In this document: one piece after another, positions 1 through 6,677 of the stretch
How the letters are laid out: each line of letters starts with the position of its first letter
How positions within the stretch are numbered: the first letter of the stretch is position 1
Assembly (NCBI GenBank): GCA_049596815.1
Contig: JBMYLY010000032.1
Span: 1 to 16,094, forward strand
Length of the DNA: 16,094 nt
Origin: UBA724 sp049596815
GTDB taxonomy: Bacteria > Bacteroidota > Bacteroidia > Flavobacteriales > Flavobacteriaceae
Direction of reading: 5' to 3'
Notes under the pieces: generated by a model
Database searches by the model: none
Told to the model about the DNA's origin: nothing
What the model saw: only the letters and a program-made list of their open reading frames with translations
Made by a program: the position numbers and the translations under genes

Positions 1-36
1 TCCTAAAAACAATAAAACTAAAAGTGCGTTTTTCAT
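1..36 (-). CDS. N-terminus of probable GldK lipoprotein (partial, runs off window)
   Basis: Read on the minus strand, an ATG at 36 opens a frame that stays open to the window edge and gives 12 residues, MKNALLVLLFLG. A basic residue followed by a hydrophobic run is the start of a signal peptide. In flavobacteria the gene after topA and the arginase-like gene is commonly gldK, a lipoprotein of the gliding motor and type IX secretion system, so I infer GldK from context. The lipobox cysteine and the mature protein lie outside the window, so the identity cannot be confirmed. A TAnnTTTG box at 77-84 could give it its own promoter, 54 bases after the preceding stop codon. Confidence 0.5.
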   Translation of the reverse strand, partial: MKNALLVLLFLG

Positions 37-76
37 TAAAAAACTAAGTTAATCATTTCATTTCACACAATTCCCA

Positions 77-84
77 CAAAAATA
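77..84 (-). promoter_or_regulatory. Candidate -7 promoter box (TATTTTTG) for the gldK-like gene
   Basis: On the minus strand this reads TATTTTTG, an exact match to the Bacteroidota -7 consensus TAnnTTTG. It lies seven bases after the stop codon of the arginase-like gene. The predicted transcript would start near 73, leaving a leader of about 37 nt before the ATG at 36. I see no convincing -33 TTTG at the expected distance, so this may be weak or may not be used. Confidence 0.4.
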
Positions 85-90
85 TGGAAT

Positions 91-1236
91 TTACATTACA
101 GTTCGACGTACCGCACGCCACCATCGCTCAGGAACAATTCCCTCCACCGAACGAATATAGTCATTTTCGGTACAGGGTAATAACGTGTATTCTTTGTCAT
201 TATTATTTTTAAGTGGGACTAAAACCCACCACCTTTCTGTAGCCGAGCTTTGATAGAAAGTCAATGCTTGATCACTGTGAGGAACCACAAACTTGGTACA
301 GTTGTCCCCTGTTGAAAAGGGATATTCGTTGGCTCTATGCTGTAAACCCTCTATAACATACCACAAAGTTTGGGCAGCCAATTGCGCTGCCTCAAGGGTT
401 TGAGGAATGTTATTTAGACTGACCAAACCCACTCGATCACTCAAGCCTACATAGCGGCCTAATGTACATATTTGGTGTGCAGAAAAGCCATTTACTTGCG
501 TCATACCTCCGCCTAGATCGCGAGAGACCACCGATGACAAGTCGATCGAAACCACATCAGAATCTCTCAGATAGGGTTCGGCTACTTTCATGTCGGTGTG
601 CAATTCACCAAGCCTAACTGCGTCAAAATAAAGGCGCTCCATTAAGTCCAATTCCTCTTGAGCTACAAAATAACTTTGATACCCTAAATTACAGAAATTC
701 AATAAAAAATTGGGGCGGGTAGCAATTAAATTTGACATATAAGAATCATTGTCAATCAGCATCCCGTGGGAACCAAAATCAAACTTGTAGTCAATGGAAC
801 ACAAATTATAGTAGGTTTTGAGTTGGGAAAACACCGCACACAAACCCAAGGTGTTCTCTTGACTACCCCCAAAGGCTAATAAAAGTATGTTTTGTTTATA
901 CAACTCCATAGCCACATCTTGCAATACACGCTGGGAGTCAGGCTCAGTGTCTCCAATTGGAAGATCACCTAGGTCTGCAATCGTATTGGGCCAATTACCT
1001 GCATACAATGCATACAGAGATTTTCGAATGGCGGCTAAGTCTTGCTTTCTTTGGTGGGGTTGGCCCGTAGCGCGTGTTTCTCGGACACCGACCAACGCGA
1101 CTCTCACATCTTTTAGGTTGGGGAATCCGTCTTGTTGAGTGTTTTTGAGTAGTTGATTGCCCAAAGTCTGAGTTGGCATCAACAAATTGCTTGCCAAAAC
1201 AGCATCTGGGACAGGTGATAACAACTCTAGTGCCAC
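91..1236 (-). CDS. Arginase/formimidoylglutamase-family protein with degenerate metal site
   Basis: This 381-residue protein has the ureohydrolase fold pattern. FGGSQENT (122-129) aligns with the family GGDHS loop, SIDYKFD (147-153) with DAHxD, and VVSIDLSSV (228-236) with SxDxDxxDP. Active members bind two Mn ions through three Asp pairs and two His. Here both His are replaced (Q126, K151) and the second Asp of the last pair is S234, while D149, D153 and D232 remain. Hydrolysis of formimidoylglutamate, arginine or agmatine is therefore doubtful, and I regard it as a possible pseudoenzyme. A C-terminal extension of about 75 residues, rich in Trp (WW at 336-337 and 372-373), follows the core. 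The start is GTG and shares its first base with the last base of the topA stop (TAGTG), which suggests translational coupling. Neighbours topA and a probable gldK match flavobacterial gene order. The family call is good; the function is unknown. Confidence 0.75.
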   Translation of the reverse strand: MALELLSPVPDAVLASNLLMPTQTLGNQLLKNTQQDGFPNLKDVRVALVGVRETRATGQPHQRKQDLAAIRKSLYALYAGNWPNTIADLGDLPIGDTEPDSQRVLQDVAMELYKQNILLLAFGGSQENTLGLCAVFSQLKTYYNLCSIDYKFDFGSHGMLIDNDSYMSNLIATRPNFLLNFCNLGYQSYFVAQEELDLMERLYFDAVRLGELHTDMKVAEPYLRDSDVVSIDLSSVVSRDLGGGMTQVNGFSAHQICTLGRYVGLSDRVGLVSLNNIPQTLEAAQLAAQTLWYVIEGLQHRANEYPFSTGDNCTKFVVPHSDQALTFYQSSATERWWVLVPLKNNNDKEYTLLPCTENDYIRSVEGIVPERWWRAVRRTVM

Positions 1237-3707
1237 TACTTTTTAGAAGTTTTGCGTTTTTTGGGTTTTTTAGCCTCGAGTCGTTTTTTGACATCTTCTA
1301 AGCTAAGTTTTTTGGGGTCAATGTCTTTGGTGAGTTCTACTTTGGTTTTTCCCTTAATGATATTGTGACGTCCCCAACGTGCTTTTTCTATACGGATACC
1401 TTCTTCTTCCCACTCACAAACAAGCTTTTCTGCTTCTTTCTTCTTTTTATCCTCAATAAGAGTTTTAATATCCTGCTGACTCAAATTGTCAAAGTCATAC
1501 TGTTTGTTCACATTGATAAACCAACCATTCCATTTGATAAAAGGGCCAAACCGGCCTTTGCCTTTGTTAACGTCCATGCCTTCGTATTGAGCGATAGGCG
1601 CGTCTGCTTCTCGTTTTTGTAGTATGAAAGATATGGCCTCCTCCAAGCTGACCGACAAAGGATTGGTGCCACTCGGAAGGGAAATAAACTTGTTGTCATG
1701 TTTGACATAAGGTCCAAACCTGCCATTGTTGACTTCAACCGGTTGGTTTTCATAAGAGCCCAAGTTCAAAGGAAGCTTAAACAAATCAAGCGCCTGATCA
1801 AAATTGATGGTGGTCAAAGACAGATGATCGGGAATACTGGAAAACAGGGGTTTCTCTTCATCCTCTACTGTTCCGAGCTGTGCCATCGGACCAAATTTAC
1901 CCAATCGTACACTCAGTTGACGTCCTGTTTTGGGGTCCGTGCCCAAAATACGTTGTCCTGTTTCTCGGGTAGCATTCTTTTTTACATCTTCCACCACTGG
2001 ATGAAAATCTTTGTAGAATTCTTTCATCACACCTTCCCACTCGACATTTCCGGCAGCAATCTGATCAAAATCGCGTTCTACATTGGCCGTAAATCCATAA
2101 TCCACAACCGATTCAAAGTTGTTAACCAGAAATTCATTGACTAAAACCCCAACATCTGTCGGAACCAATTTCCCTTTATCAGAACCTGTTTTTTCAGAAA
2201 GGGTTTGCTCTTCAATCTTTTGATTTTTCAGACTCAGCTGTTTGTAGCTACGCGCTATGCCTTCAATCTTTCCTTTGGCTACATATTTTCTGTTTAAGAT
2301 TGTTGAAATGGTGGGGGCATAGGTAGAGGGTCTTCCAATACCTAATTCTTCTAACTTCTTAACCAATGAGGCTTCAGAATACCTGTAGGGAGGTCGTGAA
2401 AAGCGCTCTATGGCTGTGATACTTTGAGAAGACACTACCTCACCAACCTGAAGTGCGGGAAGTAGCCCTTGGTCCTCCTCTTCGCTGTCATCAACTCCTT
2501 CTAAATAGACCTTTAAAAAACCATCAAATTGCAATACTTCACCGCGGGCGACAAATTGTTTTTCGTGGCTGTCCGCATCAATGCGAACGACTGTACGTTC
2601 CAATTTCGCATGGCTCATTTGAGAGGCAATGGTGCGCTTCCAAATCAGATCATACAACCTTTTTTGGTCTCTTTCCACCTGTGCATCGGCAAGACCCAAG
2701 TTGGTGGGACGGATGGCCTCGTGGGCTTCCTGTGCTCCTTTGTTTTTGGTTTTGTAATGCTGAATTTGTACATACTGCTTGCCGTAATTGTCTTCAATTA
2801 CACGGGCAGCCTGTCCCAAAGCATGATCAGAAAGATTCACACTGTCGGTTCGCATATAGGTAATCAAACCTGCTTCATATAAGCGTTGCGCATTTTGCAT
2901 GGTCCTTCCTACCGAAAATCCTAATTTTCTAGAAGCCTCTTGCTGCAAGGTTGAAGTGGTAAATGGCGCTGATGGTGATTTGGTAGCGGGTTTTTTCTCT
3001 AATTGGCCTATAGAAAACGTGGCATTAAGGTTTTTATTCAAAAAATCTAGAGCAGACTCATAGCTAGGCAACGCAGTGGAAAGATCAGCCTTAAAAACCT
3101 GTCCAAAATTATTGACAAACAACGCCTGTACCTTGTAACTGCGCTCGGGCTTAAATTGCTGAATTTCTTGTTCTCTCTCTACCACCAAACGAAGAGTGAC
3201 AGATTGAACACGCCCCGCAGACAGTCCGCCCTGCACCTTACGCCATAGTATAGGAGATAATTCATAGCCTACCAATCGGTCTAACACACGACGTGCTTGT
3301 TGAGCGTCTACCAAGTTCTGATCGATGTTTCGGGGATGGCTAATGGCGTGTTTTATAGCAGACTGGGTGATTTCATTAAATACGATGCGCTTGGTTTTGG
3401 CATCCTCCAGTTCCAACACATTAGAAAGATGCCATGCAATGGCTTCCCCTTCACGATCCTCATCACTGGCTAGCCAAACGGTGTCGGAAGTTTTGGCCAG
3501 TTTTTTTAATTCACTTACAACCTTTTTTTTGTCTGATGAGACCCGATATTTTGGGGTGAAATTTTTATCCACATCGACACCCAACTCTTTGTCAGGTAGG
3601 TCAGAAATATGACCATAGCTCGAGACCACCTTAAAGTCAGTTCCCAAGAATTTCTCTATGGTTTTGGCTTTGGCAGGAGACTCTACAATAACAAGATTTT
3701 TAGGCAT
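1236..3707 (-). CDS. topA: DNA topoisomerase I (type IA)
   Basis: The 823-residue product relaxes negative supercoils by cutting one strand through a tyrosine linkage. The N-terminal TOPRIM domain (about 3-115) begins NLVIVESPAKAKTIEKFLG and holds the Mg-binding acidic motif SDEDREGE (D82, D84, E86). The strand-cutting core carries LITYMRTDS with catalytic Y284, and the conserved RVQSVTLRLVVERE helix lies near 166-179. After about residue 590 come repeats containing GKFGP, GRFGPYVK and GRFGPFIKWNG, the topoisomerase C-terminal repeat type. I see no four-Cys zinc fingers of the E. coli kind, and the protein ends in a Lys-rich tail. Start ATG at 3707 gives the canonical MxKNLVIVESP terminus. 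A full TTTG/TACTTTTG promoter lies just upstream. The stop overlaps the start of the arginase-like gene by one base, so the two are likely cotranscribed. Confidence 0.98.
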   Translation of the reverse strand: MPKNLVIVESPAKAKTIEKFLGTDFKVVSSYGHISDLPDKELGVDVDKNFTPKYRVSSDKKKVVSELKKLAKTSDTVWLASDEDREGEAIAWHLSNVLELEDAKTKRIVFNEITQSAIKHAISHPRNIDQNLVDAQQARRVLDRLVGYELSPILWRKVQGGLSAGRVQSVTLRLVVEREQEIQQFKPERSYKVQALFVNNFGQVFKADLSTALPSYESALDFLNKNLNATFSIGQLEKKPATKSPSAPFTTSTLQQEASRKLGFSVGRTMQNAQRLYEAGLITYMRTDSVNLSDHALGQAARVIEDNYGKQYVQIQHYKTKNKGAQEAHEAIRPTNLGLADAQVERDQKRLYDLIWKRTIASQMSHAKLERTVVRIDADSHEKQFVARGEVLQFDGFLKVYLEGVDDSEEEDQGLLPALQVGEVVSSQSITAIERFSRPPYRYSEASLVKKLEELGIGRPSTYAPTISTILNRKYVAKGKIEGIARSYKQLSLKNQKIEEQTLSEKTGSDKGKLVPTDVGVLVNEFLVNNFESVVDYGFTANVERDFDQIAAGNVEWEGVMKEFYKDFHPVVEDVKKNATRETGQRILGTDPKTGRQLSVRLGKFGPMAQLGTVEDEEKPLFSSIPDHLSLTTINFDQALDLFKLPLNLGSYENQPVEVNNGRFGPYVKHDNKFISLPSGTNPLSVSLEEAISFILQKREADAPIAQYEGMDVNKGKGRFGPFIKWNGWFINVNKQYDFDNLSQQDIKTLIEDKKKKEAEKLVCEWEEEGIRIEKARWGRHNIIKGKTKVELTKDIDPKKLSLEDVKKRLEAKKPKKRKTSKK

Positions 3708-3728
3708 AACAGAGGGTAAAAGTGCTCA

Positions 3729-3761
3729 CAAAAGTAGCAGAATTATTTTTTAACCAACAAA
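3729..3761 (-). promoter_or_regulatory. Bacteroidota-type promoter for topA (-33 TTTG, -7 TACTTTTG)
   Basis: On the minus strand TTTG (3761-3758) is followed after 21 bases by TACTTTTG (3736-3729), matching TTTG-N17-23-TAnnTTTG. The predicted start near 3725 gives a leader of about 18 nt before the topA ATG at 3707. This is the best promoter in the window because both elements are exact. Confidence 0.65.
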
Positions 3762-3824
3762 TATTAACTTGAAAACAATGCAAAGTCAACACAAAAACAC
3801 AAAGAGAAAATCACATATAAAACG

Positions 3825-3832
3825 TATTTTTG
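3825..3832 (+). promoter_or_regulatory. Candidate -7 box (TATTTTTG) directly before sulP
   Basis: TATTTTTG is an exact TAnnTTTG box, but it ends only four bases before the sulP ATG at 3837. Transcription from it would start at about 3836, giving an essentially leaderless mRNA. No TTG or TTTG is present 17-23 bases upstream. It sits in the 129-bp divergent region between topA and sulP. Confidence 0.35.
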
Positions 3833-3836
3833 GGTC

Positions 3837-5567
3837 ATGCTAAAAAGCTTGTTTCCTATATTAGATTGGTTACCCAAATACAATTCAAAATTGTTCTTGG
3901 GTGACCTGAAAGCCGGCACAACCACCGCTGTTATGTTGGTACCCCAAGGTTTGGCCTATGCCATCATTGCAGGTTTGCCACCTATATATGGACTCTATGC
4001 GGCATTATTACCTCAAATTTTGTACTCGCTCATGGGTACTTCCCGACATGTAGCTATAGGTCCTGTTGCACTGGACTCATTGATTGTGGCTACTGCCATT
4101 GGATCTTTATCTGTCAGTGGATTGGAAACCCAATTGGCAGCCGTATTGTTATTGACCTCATTGGTCGGAGGCTTACAATTGTTGATGGGCGTCTTGCGTA
4201 TGGGTGTTTTGGTGAATTACCTTTCCAAACCTGTGATTAGCGGTTTTACTTCTGCAGCTGCCATCATCATTGGTTTGAGTCAGGTGAAATACCTATTAGG
4301 AATTGAAGTTGCCTCCGCCAATCAAATACAACATATTTTGACAGGTCTTTACCAAAACATTGGAGACACTCAACTTATTTCAGTCGTGGTGTGTATAAGC
4401 GCTATTATATTGATACTCCTATCCCGAAAAATTGATCGCAGACTGCCTGCTGCTTTGATCGTTACCTTGTTCGGAATTGGTTTGGTGGCCATCACCCGAT
4501 GGGATTTGCAAGGTCTTTCTATCGTTGGACATATCCCCAAAGGCTTGCCCAATTTTTTGATCACAGAAATTGATACTAGTTTATTTGGACAAATGTTGCC
4601 ATTGGCCTTTGCCTTGGCCGTTTTGGGATATATGGAAATCATTTCTATCGGAAAGGGAATTGAAGAAAAAGAGGAGTTATTTAACCTTAGGCCCAACCAA
4701 GAGCTCGTCGCGCTGGGAACCTCCAACATATTTGGGGCTTTGTTCCAGTCATATCCCGTGTCTGCAAGCTTTTCACGTTCGGCTGTAAACTACCAAGCCG
4801 GCGCGAAAACCAATATGGCTGGAATGATGAGTGCTGTGTGGGTCGGGTTGTTTTTGCTGTTTTTTACTCAAACTTTTTACTACCTACCCATTGCAGTATT
4901 GGCAGGAATTATCATGGTAGCCGCATTTGGCCTTATTGACATTCAGTACGCTAAAACCCTATTTCGAACCCAAAGAGATGAGTTTTATTTGCTAGTAATC
5001 ACCTTATTACTGACACTTTTCTTGGGTATCACACAAGGGATTGTGTTGGGTGTATTGCTTTCTTTGTTGTTGATGGTAGTTCGAACCTCCAAACCCCATC
5101 ATGCGGTTCTTGGACGTATCAAAGGGACTCAATACTACAAAAACAAAGAACGTTTTGAAGAGGATATCCAAATAGACCCAGAGCTTCTTGTTTTTCGTTT
5201 CGATGCCCAATTGTTTTTCGGGAATCGGGACTATTTTAAGACGGTTTTAACACAAACCGCCCTTCAAAAAGGGAAAGAACTCAAAGGGATTATTTTGGTG
5301 GCTAGAGGCATCACTTACATCGACAGTAGCGGTTTAAGTATGCTTCAAGCGATAATTAAGTCGTTCAAACAAAAGGGTGTCCGTTTTATGGTAGCTGGAG
5401 CCATTGGCCCTGCTAGAGATATTCTTCACAAAAGCCAACTTGACCAAATCATTGGAAAGGACAATTTTTTTGCAAAAACCTCCGATGCTGTTGATGATTT
5501 TAAAGGAATTACCTACCCTTCAGAAATCCAAAAAAAGGTCTCTAATCAAACTAGCAGTAGTGACTAG
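3837..5567 (+). CDS. SulP-family inorganic anion transporter with STAS domain
   Basis: The 576-residue protein is an inner-membrane carrier of the SulP (SLC26) family, whose members move sulfate, bicarbonate or other small anions. The membrane part (about 20-415) has the family motifs PQGLAYA (36-42), GLPPIYGLY (46-54), LGYMEIISIGK (263-273) and SYPVSASFSRSAVN (305-318), and many hydrophobic segments. A cytoplasmic STAS domain follows (about 450-555) with the hallmark DSSGLSML (496-503). Length is typical. The first Met gives the usual SulP start (LFPxLxWLPxY), and the next Met falls in the first membrane helix, so a later start is unlikely. It is divergent from topA and followed by two YeeE/YedE genes, which makes a sulfur anion a reasonable substrate guess, but the sequence alone cannot separate sulfate from bicarbonate. 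Confidence 0.92.
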   Translation: MLKSLFPILDWLPKYNSKLFLGDLKAGTTTAVMLVPQGLAYAIIAGLPPIYGLYAALLPQILYSLMGTSRHVAIGPVALDSLIVATAIGSLSVSGLETQLAAVLLLTSLVGGLQLLMGVLRMGVLVNYLSKPVISGFTSAAAIIIGLSQVKYLLGIEVASANQIQHILTGLYQNIGDTQLISVVVCISAIILILLSRKIDRRLPAALIVTLFGIGLVAITRWDLQGLSIVGHIPKGLPNFLITEIDTSLFGQMLPLAFALAVLGYMEIISIGKGIEEKEELFNLRPNQELVALGTSNIFGALFQSYPVSASFSRSAVNYQAGAKTNMAGMMSAVWVGLFLLFFTQTFYYLPIAVLAGIIMVAAFGLIDIQYAKTLFRTQRDEFYLLVITLLLTLFLGITQGIVLGVLLSLLLMVVRTSKPHHAVLGRIKGTQYYKNKERFEEDIQIDPELLVFRFDAQLFFGNRDYFKTVLTQTALQKGKELKGIILVARGITYIDSSGLSMLQAIIKSFKQKGVRFMVAGAIGPARDILHKSQLDQIIGKDNFFAKTSDAVDDFKGITYPSEIQKKVSNQTSSSD

Positions 5568-5596
5568 CTGTTTTTTCTGGGTTTAAAGCAGAAGTG

Positions 5597-5604
5597 TATT
5601 TTTG
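5597..5604 (+). promoter_or_regulatory. Candidate -7 box (TATTTTTG) for the yeeE pair
   Basis: An exact TAnnTTTG match lies 19 bases before ATG 5624, predicting a start near 5608 and a leader of about 16 nt, similar to topA, miaB and purH here. No clear TTTG is seen at -33; a T-run at 5571-5576 lies roughly there. The box overlaps a possible longer reading frame from GTG 5594 and argues against that start. No terminator separates this site from sulP, so read-through from sulP is also likely. Confidence 0.45.
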
Positions 5605-5623
5605 CAAGACTTATATTTTAAAA

Positions 5624-6181
5624 ATGAATTGGATTTTTGAACCATGGCCGTGGTATGTGGGCGGCCCCATGATAGCGCTCATCATGTTGCTGCTATTATT
5701 AAATGGAGGCAAGTTTGGAATGTCTTCCAACTTGAGAACACTTTGTACCCTATGTGGTGCCGGCAAATCGACTCAGTTTTTTGATTTCGACTGGAAATCA
5801 CAACGTTGGAATTTGGTGGTTGTGCTAGGTGCCTTTATTGGCGGTTTTGTTGGAGCCAATTATTTGAGCACAGAAACTGCGGTCGCTCTCAACCCGGATG
5901 TGATCAACCAGCTTCATGAGTTTGGTATCCAAGATGCTGGCGAAGCCTATTTGCCAGAACGATTTTTTGAAAATGACGTTTGGACCGATTGGAAATCCTT
6001 ATCACTGCTTGTGGTTGGCGGATTTATGGTTGGATTTGGGGCGCGCTATGCCGGAGGCTGTACCTCAGGGCATGCCATATCAGGCCTAAGCAACCTACAA
6101 TTACCATCACTGATTGCCGTTGTTGGGTTTTTTATCGGCGGCTTATTAATGAACCACCTTTTATTACCCTATTTGTTATGA
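5624..6181 (+). CDS. YeeE/YedE-family transporter, N-terminal-half subunit
   Basis: The product is 185 residues from ATG 5624 (MNWIFEPWPW). It is very hydrophobic, with membrane segments near 12-27, 60-80, 123-143 and 158-180. It carries the YeeE/YedE signature GARYAGGCTSGHAISGLS, in which C146 corresponds to the sulfur-relaying cysteine type known from the thiosulfate transporter YeeE/TsuA. A second Cys pair, C41 and C44 in LCTLCGAG, lies near the N-terminus. Single-chain YeeE proteins are about twice this length; here the other half is the next gene, overlapping by ATGA, so the two probably form one transporter in the inner membrane. An in-frame GTG at 5594 would add ten residues but lies upstream of the candidate promoter box. 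Thiosulfate or another reduced-sulfur substrate is inferred. Confidence 0.85.
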   Translation: MNWIFEPWPWYVGGPMIALIMLLLLLNGGKFGMSSNLRTLCTLCGAGKSTQFFDFDWKSQRWNLVVVLGAFIGGFVGANYLSTETAVALNPDVINQLHEFGIQDAGEAYLPERFFENDVWTDWKSLSLLVVGGFMVGFGARYAGGCTSGHAISGLSNLQLPSLIAVVGFFIGGLLMNHLLLPYLL

Positions 6182-6591
6182 GAACCGTATTGTACTTTAT
6201 CATTGGAATTGTTTTTGGAATCACCATGTTTAAGTCCGAAGCGGCCTCATGGTTTCGGATCTATGAAATGTTTCAATTCAAATCATTTCATATGTATGGA
6301 ATCATCGGATCTGCACTTGTTTTGGGGGTGCTTATCACCCAAGGCATCAAACGCTTCAAGACCAAAACTTTTTATGGAGATTCAATCGAAATTGCAGACA
6401 AAGAAAAAGGTGTAAAGCGTTATTTGTTTGGAGGTATTATATTCGGATTGGGGTGGGCACTTGCAGGCGCTTGTCCCGGACCCATATTTACCCTTATAGG
6501 AGCTGGTTATGCACCACTTTTGGTGGTCTTGCTATCTGCTACGCTAGGTACGTATGTCTACGGACGTATCAAAGACAAACTACCGCATTAA
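6178..6591 (+). CDS. YeeE/YedE-family (DUF6691-like) transporter, C-terminal-half subunit
   Basis: The 137-residue protein starts at ATG 6178, overlapping the upstream stop by four bases (ATGA), so translation is probably coupled. It has hydrophobic segments near 3-17, 39-55, 83-99 and 104-126, with a polar loop (about 58-80) between. The motif GWALAGACPGPIFTLIGAG (92-110) contains C99, which matches the second conserved Cys motif of YeeE/YedE transporters and complements the GGC motif of the partner. A longer in-frame opening to 5980 only shadows the partner gene and was discarded. With the partner it likely forms a two-subunit permease for thiosulfate or a related sulfur compound. A strong terminator follows at 6624-6647. 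Confidence 0.82.
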   Translation: MRTVLYFIIGIVFGITMFKSEAASWFRIYEMFQFKSFHMYGIIGSALVLGVLITQGIKRFKTKTFYGDSIEIADKEKGVKRYLFGGIIFGLGWALAGACPGPIFTLIGAGYAPLLVVLLSATLGTYVYGRIKDKLPH

Positions 6592-6623
6592 ACTTTATTT
6601 GTTAAGGCATTTAACCTTCTTAT

Positions 6624-6647
6624 AACTGACAAAATGTCGGTTTTTTT
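6624..6647 (+). terminator. Intrinsic terminator after the yeeE pair
   Basis: AACTGACA and TGTCGGTT form an eight-base-pair stem (one G-U pair) around a three-base AAA loop; the last two T of the stem begin a run of seven T (6641-6647). It closes the sulP-yeeE unit and sits directly against the candidate miaB -7 box. Confidence 0.75.
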
Positions 6648-6648
6648 G

Positions 6649-6656
6649 TAACTTCG
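6649..6656 (+). promoter_or_regulatory. Candidate -7 box (TAACTTCG) for the miaB operon
   Basis: TAACTTCG is a one-mismatch version of TAnnTTTG. It predicts a start near 6660 and a leader of about 18 nt before the miaB ATG at 6678, the same spacing as at topA and purH. It starts one base after the T-run of the upstream terminator. No clear -33 TTTG is present, as that position falls in the terminator hairpin. Confidence 0.45.
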
Positions 6657-6677
6657 CTCTTTCAAAACAAGTTCTAA

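Noticed and set aside
1698..2863. Plus-strand reading frames opposite topA
   Set aside because: They are shadows of topA with no recognisable motif, no promoter box and no consistent start.
5594..5623. In-frame GTG extension of the first yeeE gene
   Set aside because: It adds ten residues upstream of a typical MNWIFEPWPW start and overlaps the candidate TATTTTTG promoter box.
5980..6177. Longer frame upstream of the second yeeE gene
   Set aside because: It lies wholly inside the first yeeE gene in another frame and has no membrane or family features; ATG 6178 with the ATGA overlap is the natural start.
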